Positions 19,865-30,566 of a stretch of 64,000 nt of DNA are shown here, in pieces (position 1 is the first letter of the stretch; each line of letters begins with the position of its first letter). The DNA lies in contig OZ020269.1 in NCBI GenBank assembly GCA_963971225.1, forward strand, positions 87,784,783 to 87,848,782. Direction: 5' to 3'. The position numbers and the translations under genes are program-made. This stretch comes from Melieria omissa. Its lineage: Eukaryota > Arthropoda > Insecta > Diptera > Ulidiidae. The notes under the pieces are model-generated. The model made no database searches, was not told the origin of the DNA, and was given only the letters and a program-made list of their open reading frames with translations.

Positions 19865-20062
19865 AGTAACATTACATGATTTGAACTTTATGACGTTGTT
19901 GTTTTCTATGAATATGTTTTGGCTTATGCAATTTTGGTCTAGTTTTGTTGGTGGTAAGTTTTTTATAGTTAATAGATTATCTGATATTCCACTTATGGAT
20001 GATACATCATTGTTCCTAAAGGTGCAAACTTTTTCTTGGTTTAATACATTTCTTATACAATA
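19865..20062 (-). pseudogene. Env/F-like glycoprotein fragment
   Basis: The minus strand reads, without stops for about 65 codons, a segment containing DYCIRNVLNQEKVCTF, LTIKNLPPTKLDQNC and NNNVIKFKSC. The spacing of cysteines and the final ..IKF..C match the C-IPNLL ... LLN ... FLIKFHNC block of errantivirus/F-like Env proteins. Both ends are missing. A remnant of a different retroelement's env is the best reading. Confidence 0.45.
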
Positions 20063-20206
20063 ATCCTCTTCGCCCTAAGCTCTTCGCTCTTGTTGCTTTT
20101 ACCGACTGCACCAGTCAAGAGTTTGAAGTTAACTGAATCTTTATTTCATAATTGTTTGACTTAAAGGCTATTACAGGAAACTTAAAAGCTATATGTCAGC
20201 TTAATT

Positions 20207-21535
20207 CTAAGCGTGAGAGGAGCTCACATTTGAATCATTTTTACACTTCATGTTTACAATATGAAATATGCAATTAAATTTCTTATTTTCAAGAATTACA
20301 TCTGTATTTACTATACCAATAAGAGGTAGTTTTTCACCACTAAATGTTAATAAGCTTGAGCTTGTCTGTCTAAGATTTTTATTCAAATTTAAATATGATG
20401 CTGTTGTAAGTGATAAAATGTTGGCTTGCGCGCCGGTATCGATAACACAATTCACATCGCACTCATTGGTTTTGACTCTTACTGTCCATTCTTTTGTGTT
20501 TCTGCAATTCCTTCTTCCATTGTCGTTGACTGTTTCGCAAATCTGTCTGCACTGCTCGCGGTCTGTTGCTTTCCCTTTTTGCATGTATGTTTCTTCTCGT
20601 ACCATTCCTAGGAAGAGTTCACCTGCGCCGTTATCTTCATCGCATGATTTATGTACTTGTACTTCGTTTACATATTTATTGTATGGTGTCTTTTGTTGTT
20701 GCTTGTTACTGTATTTGTTGTTGCTGTGATGCATCTTGTATTGTTGTTGTTTACTGTAGCACATTTTAGCAAAATGATCTTTTTTATTACATAAGTAACA
20801 AGTTGCTCCTTGCGCTGGACATTTATTTCGGTGCATTTGACCACATTTTTTACACACTCACTCTTTTTGTAAGTTTTTGGTTGAATAGTCTTTTTTGACT
20901 ACAGCACCATGGCTGTTATATATGTCACTCACATTTTTTAGCTTATTTGAATTTTCTTTTGCTAGTTCCATATTTTTGGCAATTGTGATGGCGTTTTCTA
21001 GCTTAATATTTCCTTCTGAGAGGAGTCTTTCTTTTATTTGTGAAAAATTTGAAGCTAAACCACAAACAAATATGTCTCTAATAAGGTCTTCCCGAATATT
21101 GCCGAATTCACATGTCAAACTTAAATTTTTTAGCTGAGTAATGTACTCATCAATAGTTTCGTCGAAATTTTGTTTTTTGGAAAAAAATTTGTGTCTTTCC
21201 ATGACTATGTTGACTTTCGGTATAAAATAATCATCAAATTTTTTAAGTAAGTCACTGTAGTTGATCGCGTCTAAATTTTCATTAAACGAATTGTAAATTA
21301 GTAAGCACTCCGGACCGAGATGGTGTAATAAAAGCGCAACTTTTCGTTTTTCATTTTGTTCCTCAAGCCCTGAAGCACGCATAAATATCATAAAATGGCT
21401 TTTCCAGCTTTGCCATGCCGCTGCCAAATTTGAGGCTTTTAAATCTATTGGCGTTATAGTTGTTGCGATCGACATAACCTGACTTTGTGGTTGCACCAAA
21501 GCACGCGATGCTGATGCTTTTTCGTCATCCAGCAT
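20207..21535 (-). pseudogene. Ty3/gypsy Gag plus protease start, one nonsense codon, 3' truncated
   Basis: From ATG 21535 a Gag of about 225 codons (NLAAAWQSWKSHFMIFMRAS, LLHHLGPECLLIYN, FFSKKQNFDETIDEYITQLK) reaches a single TGA at 20858-20860; the same frame continues with two cysteine knuckles (CKKCGQMHRNKC, CYLCNKKDHFAKMC) and an aspartic protease (NCVIDTGAQANIL near 20430). Homology is lost near 20215, so RT, RNase H, integrase and the 3' LTR are missing. This is the K02A2.6-like type of gypsy Gag-Pol. One point mutation and a 3' deletion are the visible lesions. Confidence 0.8.
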
Positions 21536-21586
21536 TTTTGGATATATATTTTCTTTTTATTTCCCGAGCGTGCGTTTAGTTTTTTA

Positions 21587-21598
21587 CACTTGACACCA
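21587..21598 (-). other. Gypsy primer binding site
   Basis: The minus strand reads TGGTGTCAAGTG immediately after the LTR end ..ACAACA, a TGGTGTCA-type primer site placed correctly before the Gag ATG. Confidence 0.7.
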
Positions 21599-21810
21599 TG
21601 TTGTGTTAACTCAGTCTTCTTTATTAATGCGCTTTTCATTTGATATCTAGCTCTTAAGTAGGGTTGCATGTTTAAGTACTATTTTATATAAGTTACATAG
21701 TTGCATGGAATAGTAGTAAGGTATACATTTTGTATTAGTATTGCATAGTATTATATAGTATTATTAATATGGTATTAGTTTATTTATAACATTAAAATAT
21801 TATTACAACA
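21599..21810 (-). repeat. Gypsy 5' LTR
   Basis: 212 bp with TGTTGT at one end and ACAACA at the other, followed inward by the primer site and Gag. No second LTR is present. Confidence 0.7.
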
Positions 21811-22094
21811 GTAATATGCTACAAGTAGATGTTATTAATGTTTTCATCAATCGTTGGACAGATTGCTTCATCATTGTTCATCAGTCCCACGAATTAGCTG
21901 TAGAATTTCTTCTACATTGTTAATGAATTCGTGTTACGACTTCGGATTCCCGTCGTATTTGGGAAGGTCTTTCTTAAATTGTTAAACATTTCGCTAAAAT
22001 TCTGGCTAATTGACGGCCCGGTTGGTTGCCTACATTTAGCGGTGCCGTCACATATCCTATCACAGTTAAAATCTTCGATTGCCAAATTTTCCGG

Positions 22095-22667
22095 AATTGA
22101 ATTTAAACTGCGTGGTTTACAGAAATAAAGAAGAAGTTGCAGTTTCCTCTGGCTTCTCTTTATTAAGTAAAATATCCCTCAAAATTATTAAATTATTCCT
22201 CAATTTCCACTTGAAGTTCAATATTTATTCATGCACTTCACTATTTCTTTGTATATTTTATTCACTTTTTTAATGTTTTTTTTTTCTTTATATTTATTTC
22301 GAGCAAAAGATTTCAATATTGACTTACATCAGCCCAAGAATCAGCACGAGTCCCATATTATGCTTCGTTCCTTTGTTGCTGGAGTTGAGTCGATACACTG
22401 CTTCGCTACTGGAGTTGTGTGGTAGTTCTCCGCTTTCAAATCCACCTTTCTGGGCACCGGCTCTACTTTTGATGTTCAGTCAATCGTAGTTCTGTGTAGT
22501 TGTATTCAGCCCCTACATAGAAACGTCTTTGGAATCCTTGTGATTTGTACGGTTGTATGCAGCCCCCGTACAAATCGATTACCTTAAAATATCACACAGT
22601 TCAGCGGGATACCGACTGCGCCACTTATATTCTGCCATATAAGATATATACGCGGCAAGTGTTAACT
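22095..22667 (-). repeat. Errantivirus B 3' LTR (inner edge firm, outer edge approximate)
   Basis: On the minus strand env is followed by a purine tract (TTTTTGGAGGGGGAAG, plus 22668-22683) and AGTTAACACTTGCC, the start of an errantivirus LTR. A TATATA box (about 22640-22652) and two AATAAA-type signals near 22125-22165 are inside. The outer edge is a guess from the last AATAAA signals. Confidence 0.6.
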
Positions 22668-22689
22668 CTTCCCCCTCCAAAAATCTACG

Positions 22690-23395
22690 TCCCGTTGATA
22701 AACTGTAGGTTGTCCTTGGGGTGGTGAATTTATTGGTAGGTCGTATTCTTCCGCCAAATTATCCAGCCTATCGTAACTAGGAGCAGGAACATTGCGAAGT
22801 CCGTGAACATGGTAGCTTTAAATCTGTTAGCAAGACTCTTCAGATAGTTGATATTTCCTATGCTCAGGGCATAGGATCCTCCTTGATCTTGTGGTCTTGA
22901 CGGGAAATTTTCGTCACAGATGGGGGCAGGACCTGAAGGCCAGTAAATTGTAGACTGGAGAATTTTTTCCCTCCTACCTTAATGGTTTCGTTATTCAGCT
23001 GTATAACGTATGTTCCCTTCAGGAGTTTAGAATTATTACCGAAGTTTAGCTCGCCCTCGAAGTTTGATAAGAGTAACGTATCGCCTTTTATCATCTCGTT
23101 AAACTGTGCAGCATTCGTACGATAAGTACAATTTGCTTTTTCAGTGCCTTTTCACAGACTGTGGAATTGTTGATAGAATAACATTGTCCAATGACACCAT
23201 ATGTCTCTTCGTGACCACCATATGCCACCTGTTTCCTGTTGTGAATAGAGGCCCTCGTCGCTAGCAAGTTATACTCATTGTCACGTATTTTTGGCATGTA
23301 CGTATAGCAAGAGCGTCCCGTTCGTGTAAATGGACGGATTTCCATATTCAAGCGCTTCTATATCGTTCTCATAAGGTAGAGTCTCCATTTAGTCA
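22690..23395 (-). pseudogene. env: Errantivirus B Env, C-terminal part
   Basis: The minus strand encodes EALEYGNPSIYTNGTLLLY, then with frame changes near 23300 and 23135 the block NEMIKGDTLLLSNFEGELNF and YVIQLNNETIKVGGKKF, and near the end a membrane anchor (MFTDFAMFLLLVTIGWIIW) followed by a stop before the polypurine tract. This is the C-terminal half of an errantivirus Env (Tirant/ZAM-like type). The N-terminal half lies at 24350-24773, separated by integrase fragments of another element. Confidence 0.75.
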
Positions 23396-23639
23396 ATTCC
23401 CCGATTAATTTCTTCTCTGTCATGTATATTGCAGTTTATTATGCCACTTTTGGCCATTTGGCATGCACGAACGCTCTTGAAGACTAATCAACTGCTTATT
23501 TACTTTATTTTGTATCCAAAAAGTTAAAAGAATCAACTTAAAGGAACAACTATTTCTTTCACAAATCGTCTGCTCGAATTCGTCTGACCACACAAATCAA
23601 GACTAAAACTCAACTGCTCTTTCGTCGACGGCGTTGCCA

Positions 23640-24330
23640 ACTCGTCTTGCGGATGGGACGGAGTAGCCACCGCTTACAGTCGGCTTTCCTGACCATTTGT
23701 AGCGTCCTCGCACGAAACGTCCGGCGGCAGGTCATCCTCGGGATCAGAGTTGTCAGCATCGTACGGTGGCAACTGGCACCATGGCTTCAGCTGGTCGGAT
23801 GCGTAGACTGGATCTGGCGTATCTTGTCATCCCATCGTCTCTCGTCATCGGTGGAGGGTAACAGCAGGGACAAAATTATTCGATTCGCGCGCTCAACATG
23901 GCCGTTGGCGCGGGGCGTGCGTACTGCGTTGAGAGTGTGTTTGACGTTGTTATCTCGACAAAACTTTTCGAAAGCTTTCGAGGTGAACGCTGCTCCTCGA
24001 TCTGAGATAATGCGCTCCGGCATTCCTACATAGCTCGTGACCTCAAGCAAGATCTGGAGGACATAGCTGGTTGCGGTGTAACAGCGCGGATAATGGTGAA
24101 TTTCGTGAACGAGTCCACTAGGACGAATACGTGTTCGTTCCGCTTGGAGCTTTTGGGGAACGGACACAAATGATCGATGTGGACAGTGGAAAAGGGGATA
24201 GGTTTAATGTCGTCGTGGTGGTATTCGCCCTCTTTTCGGCCACCCGGTTGTTTATACAGAGCACATGCGTCGCAGGACTTAATGTAGCTCTTGGCGTAAT
24301 TTCGCATGCGGGAAACCAAGCCAGGTTGAG
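23640..24330 (-). pseudogene. Ty3/gypsy integrase fragment, internally deleted
   Basis: The minus strand encodes the zinc finger tail and catalytic core of a gypsy integrase: RMRNYAKSYIKSCDACALYK, VHIDHLCPFPKSS, GMPERIISDRGAAFTSKAF and RTPRANGHVERANRI (D, D, E motif), with a frame change near 24100. It jumps from DDKIRQIQ directly to a C-terminal tail ending at a stop near 23690 (VYASDQLKPWCQLPPYDAD..), so the middle is deleted. It interrupts env of errantivirus B. Sequence 23400-23640 may be this element's LTR or UTR (it contains AATAAA); unresolved. Confidence 0.75.
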
Positions 24331-24349
24331 TCCATTCAGGACATTCTGC

Positions 24350-24773
24350 GCAATTCTATCGACGTTTGAAGAGTTTATTTTATTGTTAAAGCTGTCTGCC
24401 ACAGAGATCATTCTCTGAATTATGTTTTCCGTTATGCCGAAGAGCCGCTCGTTTAAACTGTATTGTTGGTTATTGTTTGCTATAATTTTTTGTTCGTTGT
24501 TCAAAAATGTTGTTCCAGTCAGCTGCGTCAGGACTTTCTGATACCCACTTCCAAGCCGAGCCAATCCAATCAATCGAGCGCTGCTGTAGTTACAGTTTCT
24601 TCTTTCAGTCGTTCGAGTAATTCTAGGTTAATAGTGTGAACTAGTTTGAAATGACTGTCCGTGATATATCTTTTCCTTTCCTTAATTGCGATAATCGGTG
24701 CCTTTGATTCATAGATATTCATTTCAAACACCGGCAGTAGCCACGGAAGTAACAGCGAAATAAGCCCTTTCAT
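24350..24773 (-). pseudogene. env: Errantivirus B Env, N-terminal part
   Basis: ATG 24773 opens a signal-peptide-like start (MKGLISLLLPWLLPVFEMNI) followed by the conserved FKLVHTINLELLERLKEE segment. A stop at 24570 and frame change lead to LGSGYQKVLTQLTGTTFLNN and NNQQYSLNERLFGITENIIQ, the expected ectodomain. Env identity breaks off near 24345, where integrase sequence begins. Upstream (24774-24830) the minus strand may hold the last pol codons. Confidence 0.75.
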
Positions 24774-24889
24774 ACTTCTGGAAGACCACTCTCATAAATT
24801 ACGTTCTGTTTAATAAAAAAAAAAACCAACTAAAGGAAAAGGAAGATACATTCATTTTATAAATTTAAACCACAAACACTCAAACATTA

Positions 24890-25640
24890 ACTTTGAGATT
24901 TCTTGATTGTCATCGCGAGTGCAAGACGAAGCCGGAACTGAATGCGCTTAAATTCAAAAGGCAAGTCTGAGTTTCTTTACCACTAAACGTGTTCCGTTAC
25001 ACAATTTAGTTTGATTCAGATTTCGAAGCATTATTGCTACCGAACCAATCTTTAATTGTAAATTATGTGGCGGAAAACCAGGCGGAACTAAATAGTTTAA
25101 AAACTCAGTAGGATAATTCGTAGCTTCGTCTTCATTAAAGACGGAATCAATAGATTTGAAAAAACGTAACGCACCATTGATTTGGCTTTGAATTTTGAAA
25201 TTCAGATCATCTACATTATTATTCTTTGCTAAAATCTTCTCTTGCAACATGAACTCGACGTAAAATATCATCGGACATTTCATTCTTGTACTTGACCCAC
25301 AGGGTTGATGGATTAGGTGGAACGCACGTTGAAATAATGATTCCAAACAATACGTGTACTTGACTTGCAGGTGCAGAAACAATTGCATCAGTAAGTGTTA
25401 AATCCCAATTTGTATCGTGCTCAAACAAATGAAGACGTTGACACGCATCACGATAAGTTGGACATAATTTGCCATTGAAAGTTCGAAGTGACTCAAATGA
25501 AACAGGACCACGAACATTCACCAATAGTAAACGCAAGTAAAAACATTCATAATTTTTTGATGGATGAACTGTATAAATGTAGGTTTTTTTCCTTGGTTTT
25601 ATTTAACAAGATTAATAATTGAAATTATGTTATGTAGTAG
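24890..25640 (-). pseudogene. Helitron Rep/helicase, C-terminal part
   Basis: The minus strand encodes TYIYTVHPSKNYECFYLRLL, LLVNVRGPVSFESLRTFNGK, CPTYRDACQRLHLFEHDTNW, then after an internal deletion near 25225 the block PPGFPPHNLQLKIGSVAIML and NLNQTKLCNGTRLVVKKL, and after a frameshift FEFKRIQF..RLALAMTIKKSQ. These are hallmark segments of the Pif1-like helicase of Helitrons. The helicase ATP-binding core is missing and the frame is broken. It continues from 27340-27560; the two are separated by about 1.7 kb of inserted sequence. Confidence 0.85.
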
Positions 25641-25689
25641 GAAAATATTTGTCTTGGTTAATTAATTAATTTTAAATCACGTCGTCCCC

Positions 25690-26406
25690 GCGAGTTATGA
25701 GTGGCGGCCTGCGAAGCTCAAGAAAACACAACTGGTTCGTACTAGATTGACACTTCAACTCATTTATTGTACAATTCTCCGGCTCTTATATACTAATTAA
25801 ATCCCCAAAGTTTTAGTAAACATGCCCTACTTTGTAGGTTTGTTGATAGTTTCAGCTTCCGTTGAATTTGCTGATCGGTTCGGCTTCCGCAGAATTTGCT
25901 GCCTAGCGCGTCTTGTGCTGCGGTATCGAATTGCTGTCCAGTGCGTTTGTTTTGCCGGTATCGATTTCTGTTGATCGCTATTTGTTGTTGTTGAACGTCG
26001 ATGGTTTTCCTATTCGTCTACGCTGCTGTGGAATGTCAGCGATTCTGCTATTTGTTTACACTATTGCGGCTCGCTGCTGTGTCGGCAGTGCACTACTTTG
26101 TTGCTGCTGATTGTTGTTGTCGGCAGTGCACTACTTTGTTGCTGCTGATTGTTGTTGTCGACTGGCTGTCGTTGTCAGCAATTTGCCCTCCGTGGTTTGG
26201 GTGGTGCGTGTAGCGTGGGTGATGTCGTACTTCGTGTGGTGTGTGGTGCGGGTGAGGTACTTTGTGCGGTGTGTGGTGCGGGTGAGGTAACTCGCGCACA
26301 CGTCTTCGCTCAACCGCTCGCTCGTTTCGACTACTCCTTCCCTTCGCTTGCGCTTTTCTCGTCGCTTCTCGCTGTCGCGCGCCGCTCTGCTCGTTCTACT
26401 CCCACA
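25690..26406 (-). repeat. BEL/Pao-type LTR (far edge approximate)
   Basis: The minus strand begins TGTGGGAGTAG at 26406, the same start as the BEL LTR at 42941, and holds a TATATAAGAG box (about 25790) followed by AATAAA (about 25770), as in an LTR promoter/poly(A) region. Within it a 37-bp unit (GTCGGCAGTGCACTACTTTG...) is tandemly duplicated at about 26080-26155, and a GGTGCGGGTGAGGTAC unit is repeated at 26240-26290. The downstream edge near 25690 is inferred from where Helitron codons resume. Confidence 0.5.
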
Positions 26407-26507
26407 TAAATGCGACCAATAGCATCAGTGGAAAAAACCATGTAAAATCGAGCGCGGCGGAGCGGTGGAAATAAATGGACGGGTTATTTTCGGGTTTATG
26501 GGTGTCT

Positions 26508-27334
26508 TTATTGTTTGACGTTCAAAAGACGAGTTATGTAGGGTGAGATGTAGCATTCGTACAAGTTGTGGTTCTCAGCTGTAATTGGTCCGAAAGTACC
26601 TGAAGGAGCAGCAGCTCGACCTTCAGTCTCAGAAATGGGACCTTTTGGAAATGCATCAGACGGCTGGTTTATCATCACTTTCTCGCCCGTTGGTGTTACA
26701 CCAGTAGCAAGGGATTCGATATAGTCCAGGATCACCTTCGGGATCTTGAAGTCCGTGCCAAAACCGATTTTCGTATCAACGAAACCGGCGAAAGCGCTAT
26801 CTCCATTATCGAATCTTTGATGCTGTGCGATTCTTATTTGGAGTGCGTTAACCATAACGTGTTGAAACATCGGGAACGGTACTTGTCTTTCGAATAAATT
26901 ATTTTCTCGCGTTGCCATCCGCCAGAATTCTTCGAGAATTGTTATGAAACCGGAGTACTCAATATTGTGGCTGGCAGTTGCCTTGATTGGTACAGTGCCG
27001 GAAATAGCCCCTGAATACAGCAACTCATCTTTAGGAGGTGTTTCAGTTGTAGAGGGCTTCGGGGAGGTCCACGCCGATTATTATTATTATTATTCCGCCT
27101 ATTTTGTGGTCTGGGTGGTTGTGGTGCCATTCGTTGTTGCGCTTCTTGAAACTTTTCTTCAATAGCGACTTCTCCAGCCCAAGATCCATCGTTACGTACA
27201 GCGTTGAAATTATTCATGCGCTGATAGTCGCGCCATCTACGACGCGGATTTTGCTGTTGCGGTTGTTGTTGTGGGTTGTTATTGTTGTTGGTTGTTGCGG
27301 GTGCTCCACGCTGATTATTGCTTTGATACGCCAT
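26508..27334 (-). pseudogene. Capsid-like ORF, candidate endogenous non-retroviral RNA-virus element
   Basis: From ATG 27334 the minus strand encodes an Asn/Gln/Arg-rich N-terminus (NNNNNPQQQPQQQNPRRRWR) and, after a one-base frameshift near 27060, a folded region of about 180 residues ending at a stop at 26508. The folded part (SGFITILEEFWRMATRENNL, FGTDFKIPKVILDYIESLAT, PITAENHNLYECYISPYITR) has no CCHC knuckle, major-homology-type Gag block or protease, so it does not look like a retroelement Gag. Composition and layout recall coat proteins of insect partiti-like dsRNA viruses; that assignment is tentative. It sits between Helitron halves and is followed by a BEL-type LTR. Confidence 0.4.
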
Positions 27335-27339
27335 TACGG

Positions 27340-27560
27340 TAAGCTCAGTTTTTGTTCAAATTTCGACGGGAAACCTCTTCGATGAAGCGATTCAAGTCTT
27401 ATAACGTGGCATCTCAGAGTACAGCAACGTTCGTGCGAATAGATCACTCTGACACATTGAAAAAAATCTGGTCCTTGTTGTTGCTGGAGGTCTTTCAGCG
27501 CGTTGAGCGGCGATGGTTTCAGTAAAAGATATATTCTCAATATATTCTATATTCAGTCCA
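27340..27560 (-). pseudogene. Helitron helicase, upstream fragment
   Basis: The minus strand reads ENISFTETIAAQRAERPPAT, RFFSMCQSDLFARTLLYSEM and PRYKT followed by a stop and IASSKRF. This matches the ..CRTDxFARTLLYxEVPRYYTWNxSSKKF.. region just upstream of the LLLVNVRGP block of Helitron helicases. It therefore belongs with 24890-25640; about 12 residues between the two are missing at the insertion. Confidence 0.75.
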
Positions 27561-28632
27561 CTTTGTCATAGCACTTATCACTTTATCACTTTTTTCTTTA
27601 ATGGCACAACCTTAATTAGAACAAGATTCGTGTTTTAATAACTTGGCGTCCAACTGAACGACATTCCTTTTTTAACTGCTTTGGGAGCGTAGTGGTTTTC
27701 CCGTTTGAAAGCTAACGTTTATGACTGTCAGCGACCTACTAATGGCACGACTAACTCCACTGTACGGTTTCCTGGGTGCAAAGGTTCTTCGTTAGGCGGA
27801 ATGACATATCGGTTAACCATGACCGAGGACCGGTACCTAAGCTGGAGGCCTGATTTGCAGGATCTCAGCCAGCAGGTGTTTATACGCTGGAGAGTCCCGT
27901 AGGAATCATACGGTCGATTATCGGATGAATGATTCGACGCGATGATTATCGCGTGAAGTAAAAATACAGAATAGATACATTTATATAAATGTAGGATTGT
28001 TGTCCTATTCCGGATAAATAAAACCGCCTGATTGCCTTGATTTTAAGCTTATTTATTTAATATAAAAATGAAAGGAAAACCATCCTACTCGTCGGCGTCG
28101 CTTTCATCTTGCTGCTCTGCTCGTTGATTTTTTGCCGTAACGGAATGTTGGGACTGCGACGGCTCACTTCACTGTTATGCGCCGGCGTTGCGTTCTTCTT
28201 TTGAATCTTGTCAACGTTTTTTTTCATAATGTACACGCTCGTGCCAATCTCACATGCAGGAAAGAGGTTGCATCACTGTTTACAATGCTTAAAGGCATTT
28301 ATTTCCACTGTCACTTCAGCACTCTTTCGGTATATGAACTAAATATTTAAAGTGTTAATACATTTCTTTAATAGGTTGTCAAACTGCATCCTTTAGAAGC
28401 CCTTCAACATGCTGTGGTTTCCGTTTTTGTTGTGTATTTATATCTAATAAAAAGGTAGAATTTACAGAAATTTAGATATAGTTTTAGTTTACAAACGAGA
28501 TGCTTGGCACGTGCCGCTGTCGGAAGAAGATCGAGAAAGAAAAAAGGAAGGTAGCAGCAGTGCTGTTAGGCTCAGTGCTGCCAGGCTCAGCTTTTGCTTT
28601 CGACATGTGCAGCGTTGCATTTGGGGACCTAG
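27561..28632. other. Unassigned, possible LTR-retroelement leader on the plus strand
   Basis: Near 27640 the plus strand reads TTTTAATAACT then TGGCGTCCAACTGAAC, the look of an errantivirus LTR end plus a diverged primer site, but no coding region follows and no second LTR is visible. AATAAA signals occur near 28015. Nothing else is supported. Confidence 0.25.
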
Positions 28633-28920
28633 TTACAGCGCGCCACAATGCTTTTGCAGTATTCGCAAAAGTTCGCTTGTCGCAGCGGTTGAAACGTTAA
28701 ATGCCACAGCCCACGCTGCAAGTTCGCCACTTCCGTCATTAGCTAATTCACATTCCGAATAATCGAAATCGTAATTTTCCACACTATCCCTGGAATCGAC
28801 CGCACTCGAAGTAGAAGGGCCTGTTATCAAGGCATCATCAACAGAATGTTCAAGGCTCGCCGGCAAGCTACAGATCTATGATCTGCTTTACCTCACTTTT
28901 AATTTTCTTCGACGCACTCA
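28633..28920 (-). pseudogene. Remnant of a DNA-transposon accessory ORF (unidentified)
   Basis: The minus strand has MSASKKIKSEVKQIIDL then a TAG, and downstream an acidic stretch and ELAAWAVAFNVSTAATSELL RILQKH. The latter resembles the ..LxxWAxxxNxxxxAVxxLLxILxxH.. segment that precedes transposase-like domains in several insect repeat-derived proteins. Stops break the frame. Family not identified. Confidence 0.3.
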
Positions 28921-29561
28921 TACTTCTCTTTTTACTTTCACTTCCTTTTTTCGGTTTCCTAGCACTGCACCGAACATAGTGACATGGCATAATTAAGTTG
29001 GCGAATCGGGATTAATGACGTTTAGTCCCGAGACACATTGGTGGAGTTGAACTTAAGCCGATGGCGATATTGAATATAATAAAGTTGGGAACACATTTTT
29101 CCGATTTAGGTTGTTTTCACCGCCGGTTTCACGATCTGATGAGAATATTGGGCTTAGTTGGCGTTCTCTTAGGGTGGTCCGGCTTCTCTTCAGTTTTCCT
29201 CCCCGGTTATAGCAACGACCATGCGGGCAGCACAAGACGCACCGCAAATGAAATATCCCAATACACTGCAAATTTATTTGCATGTAAAAACTGAATTGCG
29301 CTTGACATAATGGACAAATAGATTATTACCGATTAACGTGAATGTATTCTGCACTTGAAATCCTCTGCTAAATAATCGATACCGTCAACTTGCGATTCTG
29401 CGGGCAGGGTCGAGGATTGTAATGCCCGATTGCGAGTCCCTTTCCACCTTTTTGCTTTAATTTTACAGCGGTAGCGCTTCACAAAATGTTTTTTTTTTTT
29501 CAATTGCGCTGTATCACAATTCACTCAATAAACTTTATCTTTAATTCCGAAATAAATATAT
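28921..29561. other. Unassigned sequence
   Basis: No ORF or repeat I can support. A T12 run occurs at about 29488-29500. Confidence 0.4.
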
Positions 29562-30097
29562 TTAGATGTTTTCTAGGTTTTTATTTAATCCAAATCCAAC
29601 AACTTTATCCGCCGAATCTCCTTTTGAAGCGATTACTCCGGCCTGCGCATGAGGCGGAAGGCGCGACGCCCACAAGTCAACGAGGACGGTCCCACATAGC
29701 GCACTGCCAGCCACTCGGCGCATCTCATTGAAAAGTTGACTAGGCCGCATGTCGCCAAGCGGCATGTCCGACAGAACACGTTGTAGGCGCCTTTGCTGAC
29801 TGTCGGCGAAATGTGATATTTGTTATGCGGCGGCGTAGCCTCTACAATTGCACGCAGCTCCGTCAACTTGTTGGGCGGCACTTGCGCCATGACGAGATTG
29901 TACTTCTTTAGGTCACGAGTTATCCCTGATGCAGCGAACCAGAATTCCAATGACATGAAGTAGGATTCAATGTTTGTAGAGGTCATGTTAAGCGGATTGA
30001 TTCTCGGGATGACTGCTGCCTCCACGTGGGCGTCGGTTTCATTTCCTTGCACACTTGGTAGTTGATGTGAAGGTGTATTATCATCGGTGTCGCTCAT
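29562..30097 (-). pseudogene. CsRn1-type gypsy Gag, 5' fragment with frameshift
   Basis: From ATG 30097 the minus strand reads MSDTDDNTPSHQLP.. and the Gag block SLEFWFAASGITRDLKKYNL with VMAQVPPNKLTELRAI. A frameshift near 29795 moves to RLQRVLSDMPLGDMRPSQLF and ALCGTVLVDLWASRLPPHAQ, the classic ..LGDxRPSQLLxxMRxLAG..LWLxRLP.. signature of CsRn1-group elements. Homology ends near 29600; pol is absent. The tRNA-Trp primer site just upstream supports the family call. Confidence 0.8.
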
Positions 30098-30150
30098 GCT
30101 TGGTAACCGAAATTGAATTACTTTGTTTGCTAGAAATTTCTTGTTTTTAC

Positions 30151-30162
30151 TCGGGGTCACCA
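30151..30162 (-). other. CsRn1-type primer binding site (tRNA-Trp)
   Basis: The minus strand reads TGGTGACCCCGA, complementary to the 3' end of tRNA-Trp, the diagnostic primer of the CsRn1 group. Confidence 0.75.
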
Positions 30163-30249
30163 CCGGCGAATAACGAGAAAGAGAGAAAGTTGGTGTTGCC
30201 ACAGCACAATCATCGATTACAGCACTCCAGCTAACTCGGAGTTGCCACA
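30163..30249 (-). repeat. Possible short or truncated LTR of the CsRn1-type element
   Basis: Minus strand TGTGGCAACTCCG at 30249 to the primer site at 30162. Only 87 bp, and TGTGGCAAC recurs inside, so the true start may lie elsewhere. Confidence 0.35.
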
Positions 30250-30566
30250 TATATGTAAAATAAATATTTTGTGGTCCCTATTCGCTGACCGATCTTCCCG
30301 AGAGTTGGAGATAAAAGACCGAATGTCAGGTCTTGTTCCTGTTTTTGTTTCAGTCTTTGTTATTGTCCTGTCTTACTTTTTCGCATAGTTCGGTGCAAAT
30401 ATTGGAAAATTTAAATTGAAAAAATATTTAAATTGCAAAATATTGGAGTGAATATAATTGGACCGGCTGTCGTGGCAAGACAATAAACAAATCACAAGTC
30501 TTTACAATTACTGCCTTTATTTCAATCAAAGAACATCTCCGCTGTGCGGAACATCTCTTTCACTCC
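30250..30566. other. Unassigned AT-rich sequence
   Basis: Nothing coding. It joins the CsRn1-like leader to the broken 3' end of a copia pol. Confidence 0.4.

Noticed and set aside
27040..27080. Programmed frameshift in the capsid-like ORF
   Set aside because: No slippery heptamer is present at the change of frame; a simple indel in a dead copy is more likely.
27640..27660. Errantivirus LTR plus primer site on the plus strand
   Set aside because: TAACT followed by TGGCGTCCAACTGAAC is suggestive, but no LTR pair, gag or PPT supports it.
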